Assembly: GCA_947683425.1 (NCBI GenBank)
Contig: CANTUQ010000328.1
Location: forward strand, 124,001-188,000
Length of the DNA: 64,000 bases
Source: Excoecaria cochinchinensis
Taxonomy: Eukaryota; Streptophyta; Magnoliopsida; Malpighiales; Euphorbiaceae
Direction of reading: 5' to 3'
Below, in pieces: positions 37,399 through 51,100 of this stretch. The notes beneath the pieces were generated by a model, which saw only the letters and a list, made by a program, of their open reading frames with translations, made no database searches and had not been told where the DNA came from. Both the position numbers and the translations under genes were made by a program. How positions within the stretch are numbered: the first letter of the stretch is position 1; each line of letters begins with the position of its first letter.

Positions 37399-40360
37399 AG
37401 CCTGTCGGTCACAATGCGTAGAGGATTGGCTTCGTCGTGATCTGACGAATTTTTACGGGCTTCTGAAGGCATTATACTAGGGGAAATTGTCGAAATCGAG
37501 AAATCGCCAAAAGTGGTGAAATTTTGGATCCGGGTCGAATAATTCAGGAAAACCTTATCGGAATAGCTACTGGGAGCCTGCCGGTCACAATGCGTCGAGG
37601 ATTGGCTTCGTCGTGATCTGACGAATTTTTACGGGCTTCTGAAGGCATTAAACTAGGGGAAATCGCCGAAATCGAGAAATCGCCAAAAGTGGTGAAATTT
37701 TGGATCCGGGTCGAATAATTCAGGAAAACCTGATCGGAATAGCTACTGGGAGCCTGCCGGTCACAATGCGTCGAGGATTGGCTTCGTCGTGATCTGACGA
37801 ATTTTTACGGGCTTCTGAAGGCATTATACTAGGGGAAATCGCCGAAATCGAGAAATCGCCAAAAGTGGTGAAATTTTGGATCCGGGTCGAATAATTCAGG
37901 AAAACCTGATCGGAATAGCTACTGGGAGCCTGCCGGTCACAATGCGTCGAGGATTGGCTTCGTCGTGATCTGACGAATTTTTACGGGCTTCTGAAGGCAT
38001 TATACTAGGGGAAATCGCCGAAATCGAGAAATCGCCAAAAGTGGTGAAATTTTGGATCCGGGTCGAATAATTCAGGAAAACCTGATCGGAATAGCTACTG
38101 GGAGCCTGCCGGTCACAATGCGTCGAGGATTGGCTTCGTCGTGATCTGACGGGCTTCTGAAGGCATTATACTAGGGGAAATCGCCGAAATCGAAAAATCG
38201 CCAAAAGTGGTGAAATTTTGGATCCGGGTCGAATAATTCAGGAAAACCTGATCGGAATAGCTACTGGGAGCCTGCCGGTCACAATGCGTCGAGGATTGGC
38301 TTCGTCGTGATCTGACGAATTTTTACGGGCTTCTGAAGGCATTATACTAGGGGAAATCGCCGAAATCGAGAAATCGCCAAAAGTGGTGAAATTTTGGATC
38401 CGGGTCGAATAATTCAGGAAAACCTGATCGGAATAACTACTGGGAGCCTGCCGGTTACAATGCGTCGAGGATTGGCTTCGTCGTGATCTGACGAATTTTT
38501 ACGGGCTTCTGAAGGCATTATACTAGGGGAAATCGCCGAAATCGAGAAATCGCCAAAAGTGGTGAAATTTTGGATCCGGGTCGAATAATTCAGGAAAACC
38601 TGATCGGAATAGCTAATGGGAGCCTGCCGGTCACAATGCGTCGAGGATTGGCTTCGTCGTGATCTGACGAATTTTTACGGGCTTCTGAAGGCATTATACT
38701 AGGGGAAATCGCCGAAATCGAGAAATCGCCAAAAGTGGTGAAATTTTGGATCCGGGTCGAATAATTCAGGAAAACCTGATCGGAATAGCTACTGGGAGCC
38801 TGCCGGTCACAATGCGTCGAGGATTGGCTTCGTCGTGATCTGACGAATTTTTACGGGCTTCTGAAGGCATTATACTAGGGGAAATCGCCGAAATCGAGAA
38901 ATCGCCAAAAGTGGTGAAATTTTGGATCCAGGTCGAATAATTCAGGAAAACCTGATCGGAATAGCTACTGGGAGCCTGCCAGTCACAATGCGTCGAGGAT
39001 TGGCTTCGTCGTGATCTGACGGGCTTCTGAAGGCATTATACTAGGGGAAATCGCTGAAATCGAGAAATCGCCAAAAGTGGTGAAATTTTAGATCCGGGTC
39101 GAATAATTCAGGAAAACCTGATCGGAATAGCTACTGGGAGCCTGTCGGTCACAATGCGTAGAGGATTGGCTTCGTCGTGATCTGACGAATTTTTACGGGC
39201 TTCTGAAGGCATTATACTAGGGGAAATCGTCGAAATCGAGAAATCGCCAAAAGTGGTGAAATTTTGGATCCGGGTCGAATAATTCAGGAAAACCTTATCG
39301 GAATAGCTACTGGGAGCCTGCCGGTCACAATGCGTCGAGGATTGGCTTCGTCGTGATCTGACGAATTTTTACGGGCTTCTGAAGGCATTAAACTAGGGGA
39401 AATCGCCGAAATCGAGAAATCACCAAAAGTGGTGAAATTTTGGATCCGGGTCGAATAATTCAGGAAAACCTGATCGGAATAGCTACTGGGAGCCTGCCGG
39501 TCACAATGCGTCGAGGATTGGCTTCGTCGTGATCTGACGAATTTTTACGGGCTTCTGAAGGCATTATACTAGGGGAAATCGCCGAAATCGAGAAATCGCC
39601 AAAAGTGGTGAAATTTTGGATCCGGGTCGAATAATTCAGGAAAACCTGATCGGAATAGCTACTGGGAGCCTGCCGGTCACAATGCGTCGAGGATTGGCTT
39701 CGTCGTGATCTGACGAATTTTTACGGGCTTCTGAAGGCATTATACTAGGGGAAATCGCCGAAATCGAGAAATCGCCAAAAGTGGTGAAATTTTGGATCCG
39801 GGTCGAATAATTCAGGAAAACCTGATCGGAATAGCTACTGGGAGCCTGCCGGTCACAATGCGTCGAGGATTGGCTTCGTCGTGATCTGACGGGCTTCTGA
39901 AGGCATTATACTAGGGGAAATCGCCGAAATCGAAAAATCGCCAAAAGTGGTGAAATTTTGGATCCGGGTCGAATAATTCAGGAAAACCTGATCGGAATAG
40001 CTACTGGGAGCCTGCCGGTCACAATGCGTCGAGGATTGGCTTCGTCGTGATCTGACGAATTTTTACGGGCTTCTGAAGGCATTATACTAGGGGAAATCGC
40101 CGAAATCGAGAAATCGCCAAAAGTGGTGAAATTTTGGATCCGGGTCGAATAATTCAGGAAAACCTGATCGGAATAGCTACTGGGAGCCTGCCGGTCACAA
40201 TGCGTCGAGGATTGGCTTCGTCGTGATCTGACGAATTTTTACGGGCTTCTGAAGGCATTATACTAGGGGAAATCGCCGAAATCGAGAAATCGCCAAAAGT
40301 GGTGAAATTTTGGATCCGGGTCGAATAATTCAGGAAAACCTGATCGGAATAGCTACTGGG
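37399..40360. repeat. 10-mer HOR, 1740 bp, one full and one partial copy
   Basis: Unit 37399-39138 has ten monomers, two of 166 bp. It starts with 'ctgtcggtc' plus 'gcgtagagg', ends that monomer with 'aaccttatcgg', then has 'cattaaactagg' (37575), 'cgaaaaatcg' in the 166-bp copy (38103) and 'gccagtcac' (38973). Copy 2 begins at 39139 and shows the same first five markers at offset 1740, including 'cgaaaaatcg' near 39932. A further 'cgaaaaatcg' monomer at 40361 is three monomers after the last, so copy 2 gives way to a different arrangement. Confidence 0.85.
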
Positions 40361-43300
40361 AGCCTGCCGGTCACAATGCGTTGAGGATTGGCTTCGTCGT
40401 GATCTGACGGGCTTCTGAAGGCATTATACTAGGGGAAATCGCCGAAATCGAAAAATCGCCAAAAGTGGTGAAATTTTGGATCCGGGTCGAATAATTCAGG
40501 AAAACCTGATCGGAATAGCTACTGGGAGCCTGCCGGTCACAATGCGTCGAGGATTGGCTTCGTCGTGATCTGACGAATTTTTACGGGCTTCTGAAGGCAT
40601 TATACTAGGGGAAATCGCCGAAATCGAGAAATCGCCAAAAGTGGTGAAATTTTGGATCCGGGTCGAATAATTCAGGAAAACCTGATCGGAATAACTACTG
40701 GGAGCCTGCCGGTCACAATGCGTCGAGGATTGGCTTCGTCGTGATCTGACGAATTTTTACGGGCTTCTGAAGGCATTATACTAGGGGAAATCGCCGAAAT
40801 CGAGAAATCGCCAAAAGTGGTGAAATTTTGGATCCGGGTCGAATAATTCAGGAAAACCTGATCGGAATAGCTACTGGGAGCCTGCCGGTCACAATGCGTC
40901 GAGGATTGGCTTCGTCGTGATTTGACGAATTTTTACGGGCTTCTGAAGGCATTATACTAGGGGAAATCGCCGAAATCGAGAAATCGCCAAAAGTGGTGAA
41001 ATTTTGGATCCGGGTCGAATAATTCAGGAAAACCTGATCGGAATAGCTACTGGGAGCCTGCCGGTCACAATGCGTCGAGGATTGGCTTCGTCGTGATCTG
41101 ACGGGCTTCTGAAGGCATTATACTAGGGGAAATCGCCGAAATCGAGAAATCGCCAAAAGTGGTGAAATTTTGGATCCGGGTCGAATAATTCAGGAAAACC
41201 TGATCGGAATAGCTACTGGGAGCCTGCCGGTCACAATGCGTCGAGGATTGGCTTCGTCGTGATCTGACGAATTTTTACGGGCTTCTGAAGGCATTATACT
41301 AGGGGAAATCGCCGAAATCGAGAAATCGCCAAAAGTGGTGAAATTTTGGATCCGGGTCGAATAATTCAGGAAAACCTGATCGGAATAGCTACTGGGAGCC
41401 TGCCGGTCACAATGCGTCGAGGATTGGCTTCGTCGTGATCTGATGAATTTTTACGGGCTTTTGAAGGCATTATACTAGGGGAAATCGCCGAAATCGAGAA
41501 ATCGCCAAAAGTGGTGAAATTTTGGATCCGGGTCGAATAATTCAGGAAAACCTGATCGGAATAGCTACTGGGAGCCTGCCGGTCACAATGCGTCGAGGAT
41601 TGGCTTCGTCGTGATCTGACGAATTTTTACGGGCTTCTGAAGGCATTATACTAGGGGAAATCGCCGAAATCGAGAAATCGCCAAAAGTGGTGAAATTTTG
41701 GATCCGGGTCGAATAATTCAGGAAAACCTGATCGGAATAGCTACTGGGAGCCTGCCGGTCACAATGCGTCGAGGATTGGCTTCGTCGTGATCTGACGGGC
41801 TTCTGAAGGCATTATACTAGGGGAAATCGCCGAAATCGAGAAATCGCCAAAAGTGGTGAAATTTTGATCCGGGTCGAATAATTCAGGAAAACCTGATCGA
41901 ATAGCTACTGGGAGCCTGCCGGTCACAATGCGTCGAGGATTGGCTTCATCGTGATCTGACGAATTTTTACGGGCTTCTGAAGACATTATACTAGGGGGAA
42001 ATCGCCGAAATCGAGAAATCGCCAAAAGTGGTGAAATTTTGGATCCGGGTCGAATAATTCAGGAAAACCTGATCGGAATAGCTACTGGGAGCCTGCCGGT
42101 CACAATTCGTCGAGGATTGGCTTCGTCGTGATCTGACGAATTTTTACGGGCTTCTGAAGGCATTATACTAGGGGAAATCGCCGAAATCGAGAAATCGCCA
42201 AAAGTGGTGAAATTTTTGATCCGGGTCGAATAATTCAGGAAAACCTGATCGGAATAGCTACTGGGAGCCTGCCGGTCACAATGCGTCGAGGATTGGCTTC
42301 ATCGTGATCTGACGAATTTTTACGGGCTTCTGAAGGCATTATACTAGGGGAAATCGCCGAAATCGAGAAATCGCCAAAAGTGGTGAAATTTTGGATCCGG
42401 GTCGAATAATTCAGGAAAACCTGATCGGAATAGCTACTGGGAGCCTGCCGGTCACAATTCGTCGAGGATTGGCTTCGTCGTGATCTGACGAATTTTTACG
42501 GGCTTCTGAAGGCATTATACTAGGGGAAATCGCCGAAATCGAGAAATCGCCAAAAGTGGTGAAATTTTTGATCCGGGTCGAACAATTCAGGAAAACCTGA
42601 TCGGAATAGCTACTGGGAGCCTGCCGGTCACAATGCGTCGAGGATTGGCTTCGTCGTGATCTGACGGGCTTCTGAAGGCATTATACTAGGAGAAATCGCT
42701 GAAATCGAGAAATCGCCAAAAGTGGTGAAATTTTGGATCCGGGTCGAATAATTCAGGAAAACCTGATCGGAATAGCTACTGGGAGCCTGCCGGTCACAAT
42801 GCGTCAAGGATTGGCTTCGTCGTGATCTGACGAATTTTTACGGGCTTCTGAAGGCATTATACTAGGGGAAATCGTCGAAATCGAGAAATCGCCAAAAGTG
42901 GTGAAATTTGGATCCGGGTCGAATAATTCAGGAAAACCTGATCGGAATAGCTACTGGGAGCCTGCCGGTCACAATGCGTCGAGGATTGGCTTCATCGTGA
43001 TCTGACGAATTTTTACGGGCTTCTGAAGGCATTATACTAGGGGAAATCGCCGAAATCGAGAAATCGCCAAAAGTGGTGAAATTTTGGATCCGGGTCGAAA
43101 TAATTCAGGAAAACCTGATCGGAATAGCTACTGGGAGCCTGCCGGTCACAATGCGTCGAGGATTGGCTTCGTCGTGATCTGACGAATTTTTACGGGCTTC
43201 TGAAGGCATTATACTAGGGGAAATCGCCGAAATCGAGAAATCGCCAAAGTGGTGAAATTTTGGATCCGGGTCGAATAATTCAGGAAAACCTGATCGGAAT

Positions 43301-43485
43301 AGCTACTGGGAGCCTTCGGTCACAATGCGTCGAGGATTGGCTTCGTCGTGATCTGACGAATTTTTACGGGCTTCTGAAGGCATTATACTAGGGGAAATCG
43401 CCGAAATCGAGAAATGGCCAAAAGTGGTGAAATTTTGGATCCGGGTCGAATAATTCAGGAAAACCTGATCGGAATAGCTACTGGG
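40361..43485. repeat. Weakly structured block B monomers
   Basis: Mostly near-consensus 176-bp monomers with scattered 166-bp copies (for example 40361, 41067, 42618). No long regular period is visible by eye. The three-monomer cassette at 42442-42959 is shared with other sites, and single-base indels accumulate from about 41860. No coding or RNA signal was seen. Confidence 0.75.
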
Positions 43486-44640
43486 AGCCTGCCGGTCACA
43501 ATGCGTCGAGGATTGGCTTCGTCGTGATCTGACGAATTTTTACGGGCTTCTGAAGGCATTATACTAGGGGAAATCGCCGAAATCGAGAAATCGCCAAAAG
43601 TGGTGAAATTTTGGATCCGGGTCGAATAATTCAGGAAAACCTGATCGAAATAGCTACTGGGAGCCTGCCGGTCACAATGCGTCGAGGATTGGCTTCGTCG
43701 TGATCTGACGAATTTTTACGGGCTTCTGAAGGCATTATACTAGGGGAAATCGCCGAAATCGAGAAATCGCCAAAAGTGGTGAAATTTTGGATCCGGGTCG
43801 AATAATTCAGGAAAACCTGATCGGAATAGCTACTGGAGCCTGCCGGTCACAATGCGTCGAGGATTGGCTTCGTCGTGATCTGACGAATTTTTACGGGCTT
43901 CTGAAGGCATTATACTAGGGGAAATCGCCGAAATCGAGAAATCGCCAAAAGTGGTGAAATTTTTGATCCGGGTCGAATAATTCAGGAAAACCTGATCGGA
44001 ATAGCTACTGGGAGCCTGCCGGTCACAATGCGTCGAGGATTGGCTTCGTCGTGATCTGACGGGCTTCTGAAGGCATTATACTAGGGGAAATCGCCGAAAT
44101 CGAGAAATCGCCAAAAGTAGTGAAATTTTGGATCCGGGTCGAATAATTCAGGAAAACCTGATCGGAATAGCTACTGGGAGCCTACCGGTCACAATGCGTC
44201 GAGGATTGGCTTCATCGTGATCTGACGAATTTTTACGGGCTTCTGAAGGCATTATACTAGGGGAAATCGCCGAAATCGAGAAATCGCCAAAAGTGGTGAA
44301 ATTTTTGATCCGGGTCGAATAATTATGGAAAACCTGATCGGAATAGCTACTGGGAGCCTGCCGGTCACAATTCGTTGAGGATTGGCTTCGTCGTGATCTG
44401 ACGAATTTTTACGGGCTTCTGAAGGCATTATACTAGGGGAAATCGCCGAAATCGAGAAATCGCCAAAAGTGGTGAAATTTTTGATCCGGGTCGAACAATT
44501 CAGGAAAACCTGATCGGAATAGCTACTGGGAGCCTGCCGGTCACAATGCGTCGAGGATTGGCTTCGTCGTGATCTGACGGGCTTCTGAAGGCATTATACT
44601 AGGGGAAATCGCTGAAATCGAGAAATCGCCAAAGTGGTGA
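41860..44640. other. Cluster of private single-base indels
   Basis: Nine one-base gains or losses lie in 2.8 kb: 'attttgatcc' (41861), 'acctgatcga' (41891), 'ctagggggaa' (41991), 'gtgaaatttg' (42901), 'cgggtcgaaa' (43091), 'tcgccaaagt' (43241), 'agccttcggt' (43311), 'tactggagcc' (43831) and 'aaagtggtga' (44631). Most are in homopolymer runs. The other roughly 50 kb of block B shows only a few distinct one-base indels, all inherited by whole HOR families. The sister 27-mer copy at 48.2-52.4 kb lacks those found in the first 27-mer. Residual sequencing or consensus error is the simplest reading; relaxed homogenisation is the alternative. Confidence 0.75.
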
Positions 44641-47600
44641 AATTTTGGATCCGGGTCGAATAATTCAGGAAAACCTGATCGGAATAGCTACTGGGAGCCT
44701 GTCGGTCACAATGCGTAGAGGATTGGCTTCGTCGTGATCTGACGAATTTTTACGGGCTTCTGAAGGCATTATACTAGGGGAAATCGTCGAAATCGAGAAA
44801 TCGCCAAAAGTGGTGAAATTTTGGATCCGGGTCGAATAATTCAGGAAAACCTTATCGGAATAGCTACTGGGAGCCTGTCGGTCACAATGCGTCGAGGATT
44901 GGCTTCGTCGTGATCTGACGAATTTTTACGGGCTTCTGAAGGCATTATACTAGGGGAAATCGCCGAAATCGAGAAATCACCAAAAGTGGTGAAATTTTGG
45001 ATCCGGGTCGAATAATTCAGGAAAACCTGATCGGAATAGCTACTGGGAGCCTGCCGGTTACAATGCGTCGAGGATTGGCTTCGTCGTGATCTGACGAATT
45101 TTTACGGGCTTCTGAAGGCATTATACTAGGGGAAATCGCCGAAATCGAGAAATCGCCAAAAGTGGTGAAATTTTGGATTCGGGTCGAATAATTCAGGAAA
45201 ACCTGATCGGAATAGCTACTGGGAGCCTGCCGGTCACAATGCGTCGAGGATTGGCTTCGTCGTGATCTGACGGGCTTCTGAAGGCATTATACTAGGGGAA
45301 ATCGCCGAAATCGAGAAATCGCCAAAAGTGGTGAAATTTTGGATCCGGGTCGAATAATTCAGGAAAACCTGATCGGAATAGCTACTGGGAGCCTGCCGGT
45401 CACAATGCGTCGAGGATTGGCTTCGTCGTGATCTGACGAATTTTTACGGGCTTCTGAAGGCATTATACTAAGGGAAATCGCCGAAATCGAGAAATCGCCA
45501 AAAGTGGTGAAATTTTGGATCCGGGTCGAATAATTCAGGAAAACCTGATCGGAATAGCTACTGGGAGCCTGCCGGTCACAATGCGTCGAGGATTGGCTTC
45601 GTCGTGATCTGACGAATTTTTACGGGCTTCTGAAGGCATTATACTAGGGGAAATCGCCGAAATCGAGAAATCGCCAAAAGTGGTGAAATTTTGGATCCGG
45701 GTCGAATAATTCAGGAAAACCTGATCGGAATAGCTACTGGGAGCCTGCCGGTCACAATGCGTCAAGGATTGGCTTCGTCGTGATCTGACGAATTTTTACG
45801 GGCTTCTGAAGGCATTATACTAGGGGAAATCGCCGAAATCGAGAAATCGCCAAAAGTGGTGAAATTTTGGATCCGGGTCGAATAATTCAGGAAAACCTGA
45901 TCGGAATAGCTACTGGGAGCCTGCCGGTCACAATGCGTCGAGGATTGGCTTCGTCGTGATCTGACGAATTTTTACGGGCTTCTGAAGGCATTATACTAGG
46001 GGAAATCGCCGAAATCGAGAAATCGCCAAAAGTGGTGAAATTTTGGATCCGGGTCGAATAATTCAGGAAAACCTGATCGGAATAGCTACTGGGAGCCTGC
46101 CGGTCACAATTCATCGAGGATTGGCTTCGTCGTGATCTGACGAATTTTTACGGGCTTCTGAAGGCATTATACTAGGGGAAATCGCCGAAATCGAGAAATC
46201 GCCAAAAGTGGTGAAATTTTTGATCCGGGTCGAACAATTCAGGAAAACCTGATCGGAATAGCTACTGGGAGCCTGCCGGTCACAATGCGTCGAGGATTGG
46301 CTTCGTCGTGATCTGACGGGCTTCTGAAGGCATTATACTAGGAGAAATCGCTGAAATCGAGAAATCGCCAAAAGTGGTGAAATTTTGGATCCGGGTCGAA
46401 TAATTCAGGAAAACCTGATCGGAATAGCTACTGGGAGCCTGCCGGTCACAATGCGTCAAGGATTGGCTTCGTCGTGATCTGACGAATTTTTACGGGCTTC
46501 TGAAGGCATTATACTAGGGGAAATCGTCGAAATCGAGAAATCGCCAAAAGTGGTGAAATTTTGGATCCGGGTCGAATAATTCAGGAAAACCTGATCGGAA
46601 TAGCTACTGGGAGCCTGCCGATCACAATGCGTCGAGGATTGGCTTCGTCGTGATCTGACGAATTTTTACGGGCTTCTGAAGGCATTATACTAGGGGAAAT
46701 CGCCGAAATCGAGAAATCGCCAAAAGTGGTGAAATTTTGGATCCGGGTCGAATAATTCAGGAAAACCTAATCGGAATAGCTACTGGGAGCCTGCCGGTCA
46801 CAATGCGTCGAGGATTGGCTTCGTCGTGATCTGACGAATTTTTACGGGCTTCTGAAGGCATTATACTAGGGGAAATCGCCGAAATCGAGAAATCGCCAAA
46901 AGTGGTGAAATTTTGGATCCGGGTCGAATAATTCAGGAAAACCTGATCGGAATAGCTACTGGGAGCCTTCCGGTCACAATGCGTCGAGGATTGGCTTCGT
47001 CGTGATCTGACGAATTTTTACGGGCTTCTGAAGGCATTATACTAGGGGAAATCGCCGAAATCGAGAAATCGCCAAAAGTGGTGAAATTTTGGATCCGGGT
47101 CGAATAATTCAGGAAAACCTGATCGGAATAGCTACTGGGAGCCTGCCGGTCACAATGCGTCGAGCATTGGCTTCGTCGTGATCTGACGAATTTTTACGGG
47201 CTTCTGAAGGCATTATACTAGGGGAAATCGCCGAAATCGAGAAATCGCCAAAAGTGGTGAAATTTTGGATCCGGGTCGAATAATTCAGGAAAACCTGATC
47301 GGAATAGCTACTGGGAGCCTGCCGGTCACAATGCGTCGAGGATTGGCTTCGTCGTGATCTGACGAATTTTTACGGGCTTCTGAAGGCATTATACTAGGGG
47401 AAATCGCCGAAATCGAGAAATCGCCAAAAGTGGTGAAATTTTGGATCCGGGTCGAATAATTCAGGAAAACCTGATCGGAATAGCTACTGGGAGCCTGCCG
47501 GTCACAATGCGTCGAGGATTGGCTTCGTCGTGATCTGACGAATTTTTACGGGCTTCTGAAGGCATTATACTAGGGGAAATCGCCGAAATCGAGAAATCGC

Positions 47601-48195
47601 CAAAAGTGGTGAAATTTTGGATCCGGGTCGAATAATTCAGGAAAACCTGATCGGAATAGCTACTGGGAGCCTGCCGGTCACAATGCGTCGAGGATTGGCT
47701 TCGTCGTGATCTGACGAATTTTTACGGGCTTCTGAAGGCATTATACTAGGGGAAATCGCCGAAATCGAGAAATCGCCAAAAGTGGTGAAATTTTGGATCC
47801 GGGTCGAATAATTCAGGAAAACCTGATCGGAATAGCTACTGGGAGCCTTCCGGTCACAATGCGTCGAGGATTGGCTTCGTCGTGATCTGACGAATTTTTA
47901 CGGGCTTCTGAAGGCATTATACTAGGGGAAATCGCCGAAATCGAGAAATCGCCAAAAGTGGTGAAATTTTGGATCCGGGTCGAATAATTCAGGAAAACCT
48001 GATCGGAATAGCTACTGGGAGCCTGCCGGTCACAATGCGTCGAGCATTGGCTTCGTCGTGATCTGACGAATTTTTACGGGCTTCTGAAGGCATTATACTA
48101 GGGGAAATCGCCGAAATCGAGAAATCGCCAAAAGTGGTGAAATTTTGGATCCGGGTCGAATAATTCAGGAAAACCTGATCGGAATAGCTACTGGG
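43486..48195. repeat. 27-monomer HOR unit, about 4.71 kb, copy 1
   Basis: It repeats at 48196 with an offset of 4710 bp at the left, rising to 4711 and 4712 after two private one-base deletions near 43836 and 44631. Twenty-seven monomers with four 166-bp copies predict 4712 bp. Shared markers: 'gatcgaaatag' (43646), 'agtagtgaa' (44116), 'cctaccggtc' (near 44183), 'ttatggaaaacc' (near 44325), 'gtcgaacaattc', 'gcgtagagg' (44696), 'aaccttatcgg', 'ccggttaca', 'ctaaggg' (near 45470) and 'attcatcgagg' (46094). Confidence 0.9.
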
Positions 48196-51100
48196 AGCCT
48201 GCCGGTCACAATGCGTCGAGGATTGGCTTCGTCGTGATCTGACGAATTTTTACGGGCTTCTGAAGGCATTATACTAGGGGAAATCGCCGAAATCGAGAAA
48301 TCGCCAAAAGTGGTGAAATTTTGGATCCGGGTCGAATAATTCAGGAAAACCTGATCGAAATAGCTACTGGGAGCCTGCCGGTCACAATGCGTCGAGGATT
48401 GGCTTCGTCGTGATCTGACGAATTTTTACGGGCTTCTGAAGGCATTATACTAGGGGAAATCGCCGAAATCGAGAAATCGCCAAAAGTGGTGAAATTTTGG
48501 ATCCGGGTCGAATAATTCAGGAAAACCTGATCGGAATAGCTACTGGGAGCCTGCCGGTCACAATGCGTCGAGGATTGGCTTCGTCGTTATCTGACGAATT
48601 TTTACGGGCTTCTGAAGGCATTATACTAGGGGAAATCGCCGAAATCGAGAAATCGCCAAAAGTGGTGAAATTTTTGATCCGGGTCGAATAATTCAGGAAA
48701 ACCTGATCGGAATAGCTACTGGGAGCCTGCCGGTCACAATGCGTCGAGGATTGGCTTCGTCGTGATCTGACGGGCTTCTGAAGGCATTATACTAGGGGAA
48801 ATCGCCGAAATCGAGAAATCGCCAAAAGTAGTGAAATTTTGGATCCGGGTCGAATAATTCAGGAAAACCTGATCGGAATAGCTACTGGGAGCCTACCGGT
48901 CACAATGCGTCGAGGATTGGCTTCATCGTGATCTGACGAATTTTTACGGGCTTCTGAAGGCATTATACTAGGGGAAATCGCCGAAATCGAGAAATCGCCA
49001 AAAGTGGTGAAATTTTTGATCCGGGTCGAATAATTATGGAAAACCTGATCGGAATAGCTACTGGGAGCCTGCCGGTCACAATTCGTCGAGGATTGGCTTC
49101 GTCGTGATCTGACGAATTTTTACGGGCTTCTGAAGGCATTATACTAGGGGAAATCGCCGAAATCGAGAAATCGCCAAAAGTGGTGAAATTTTTGATCCGG
49201 GTCGAACAATTCAGGAAAACCTGATCGGAATAGCTACTGGGAGCCTGCCGGTCACAATGCGTCGAGGATTGGCTTCGTCGTGATCTGACGGGCTTCTGAA
49301 GGCATTATACTAGGGGAAATCGCTGAAATCGAGAAATCGCCAAAAGTGGTGAAATTTTGGATCCGGGTCGAATAATTCAGGAAAACCTGATCGGAATAGC
49401 TACTGGGAGCCTGTCGGTCACAATGCGTAGAGGATTGGCTTCGTCGTGATCTGACGAATTTTTACGGGCTTCTGAAGGCATTATACTAGGGGAAATCGTC
49501 GAAATCGAGAAATCGCCAAAAGTGGTGAAATTTTGGATCCGGGTCGAATAATTCAGGAAAACCTTATCGGAATAGCTACTGGGAGCCTGTCGGTCACAAT
49601 GCGTCGAGGATTGGCTTCGTCGTGATCTGACGAATTTTTACGGGCTTCTGAAGGCATTATACTAGGGGAAATCGCCGAAATCGAGAAATCACCAAAAGTG
49701 GTGAAATTTTGGATCCGGGTCGAATAATTCAGGAAAACCTGATCGGAATAGCTACTGGGAGCCTGCCGGTTACAATGCGTCGAGGATTGGCTTCGTCGTG
49801 ATCTGACGAATTTTTACGGGCTTCTGAAGGCATTATACTAGGGGAAATCGCCGAAATCGAGAAATCGCCAAAAGTGGTGAAATTTTGGATTCGGGTCGAA
49901 TAATTCAGGAAAACCTGATCGGAATAGCTACTGGGAGCCTGCCGGTCACAATGCGTCGAGGATTGGCTTCGTCGTGATCTGACGGGCTTCTGAAGGCATT
50001 ATACTAGGGGAAATCGCCGAAATCGAGAAATCGCCAAAAGTGGTGAAATTTTGGATCCGGGTCGAATAATTCAGGAAAACCTGATCGGAATAGCTACTGG
50101 GAGCCTGCCGGTCACAATGCGTCGAGGATTGGCTTCGTCGTGATCTGACGAATTTTTACGGGCTTCTGAAGGCATTATACTAAGGGAAATCGCCGAAATC
50201 GAGAAATCGCCAAAAGTGGTGAAATTTTGGATCCGGGTCGAATAATTCAGGAAAACCTGATCGGAATAGCTACTGGGAGCCTGCCGGTCACAATGCGTCG
50301 AGGATTGGCTTCGTCGTGATCTGACGAATTTTTACGGGCTTCTGAAGGCATTATACTAGGGGAAATCGCCGAAATCGAGAAATCGCCAAAAGTGGTGAAA
50401 TTTTGGATCCGGGTCGAATAATTCAGGAAAACCTGATCGGAATAGCTACTGGGAGCCTGCCGGTCACAATGCGTCAAGGATTGGCTTCGTCGTGATCTGA
50501 CGAATTTTTACGGGCTTCTGAAGGCATTATACTAGGGGAAATCGCCGAAATCGAGAAATCGCCAAAAGTGGTGAAATTTTGGATCCGGGTCGAATAATTC
50601 AGGAAAACCTGATCGGAATAGCTACTGGGAGCCTGCCGGTCACAATGCGTCGAGGATTGGCTTCGTCGTGATCTGACGAATTTTTACGGGCTTCTGAAGG
50701 CATTATACTAGGGGAAATCGCCGAAATCGAGAAATCGCCAAAAGTGGTGAAATTTTGGATCCGGGTCGAATAATTCAGGAAAACCTGATCGGAATAGCTA
50801 CTGGGAGCCTGCCGGTCACAATTCATCGAGGATTGGCTTCGTCGTGATCTGACGAATTTTTACGGGCTTCTGAAGGCATTATACTAGGGGAAATCGCCGA
50901 AATCGAGAAATCGCCAAAAGTGGTGAAATTTTTGATCCGGGTCGAACAATTCAGGAAAACCTGATCGGAATAGCTACTGGGAGCCTGCCGGTCACAATGC
51001 GTCGAGGATTGGCTTCGTCGTGATCTGACGGGCTTCTGAAGGCATTATACTAGGAGAAATCGCTGAAATCGAGAAATCGCCAAAAGTGGTGAAATTTTGG

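Noticed and set aside
41759..42025. 88-codon minus-strand reading frame, the longest in the window
   Set aside because: It is long only because single-base indels near 41866, 41899 and 41995 switch frame between monomers. These indels are probably sequence errors.
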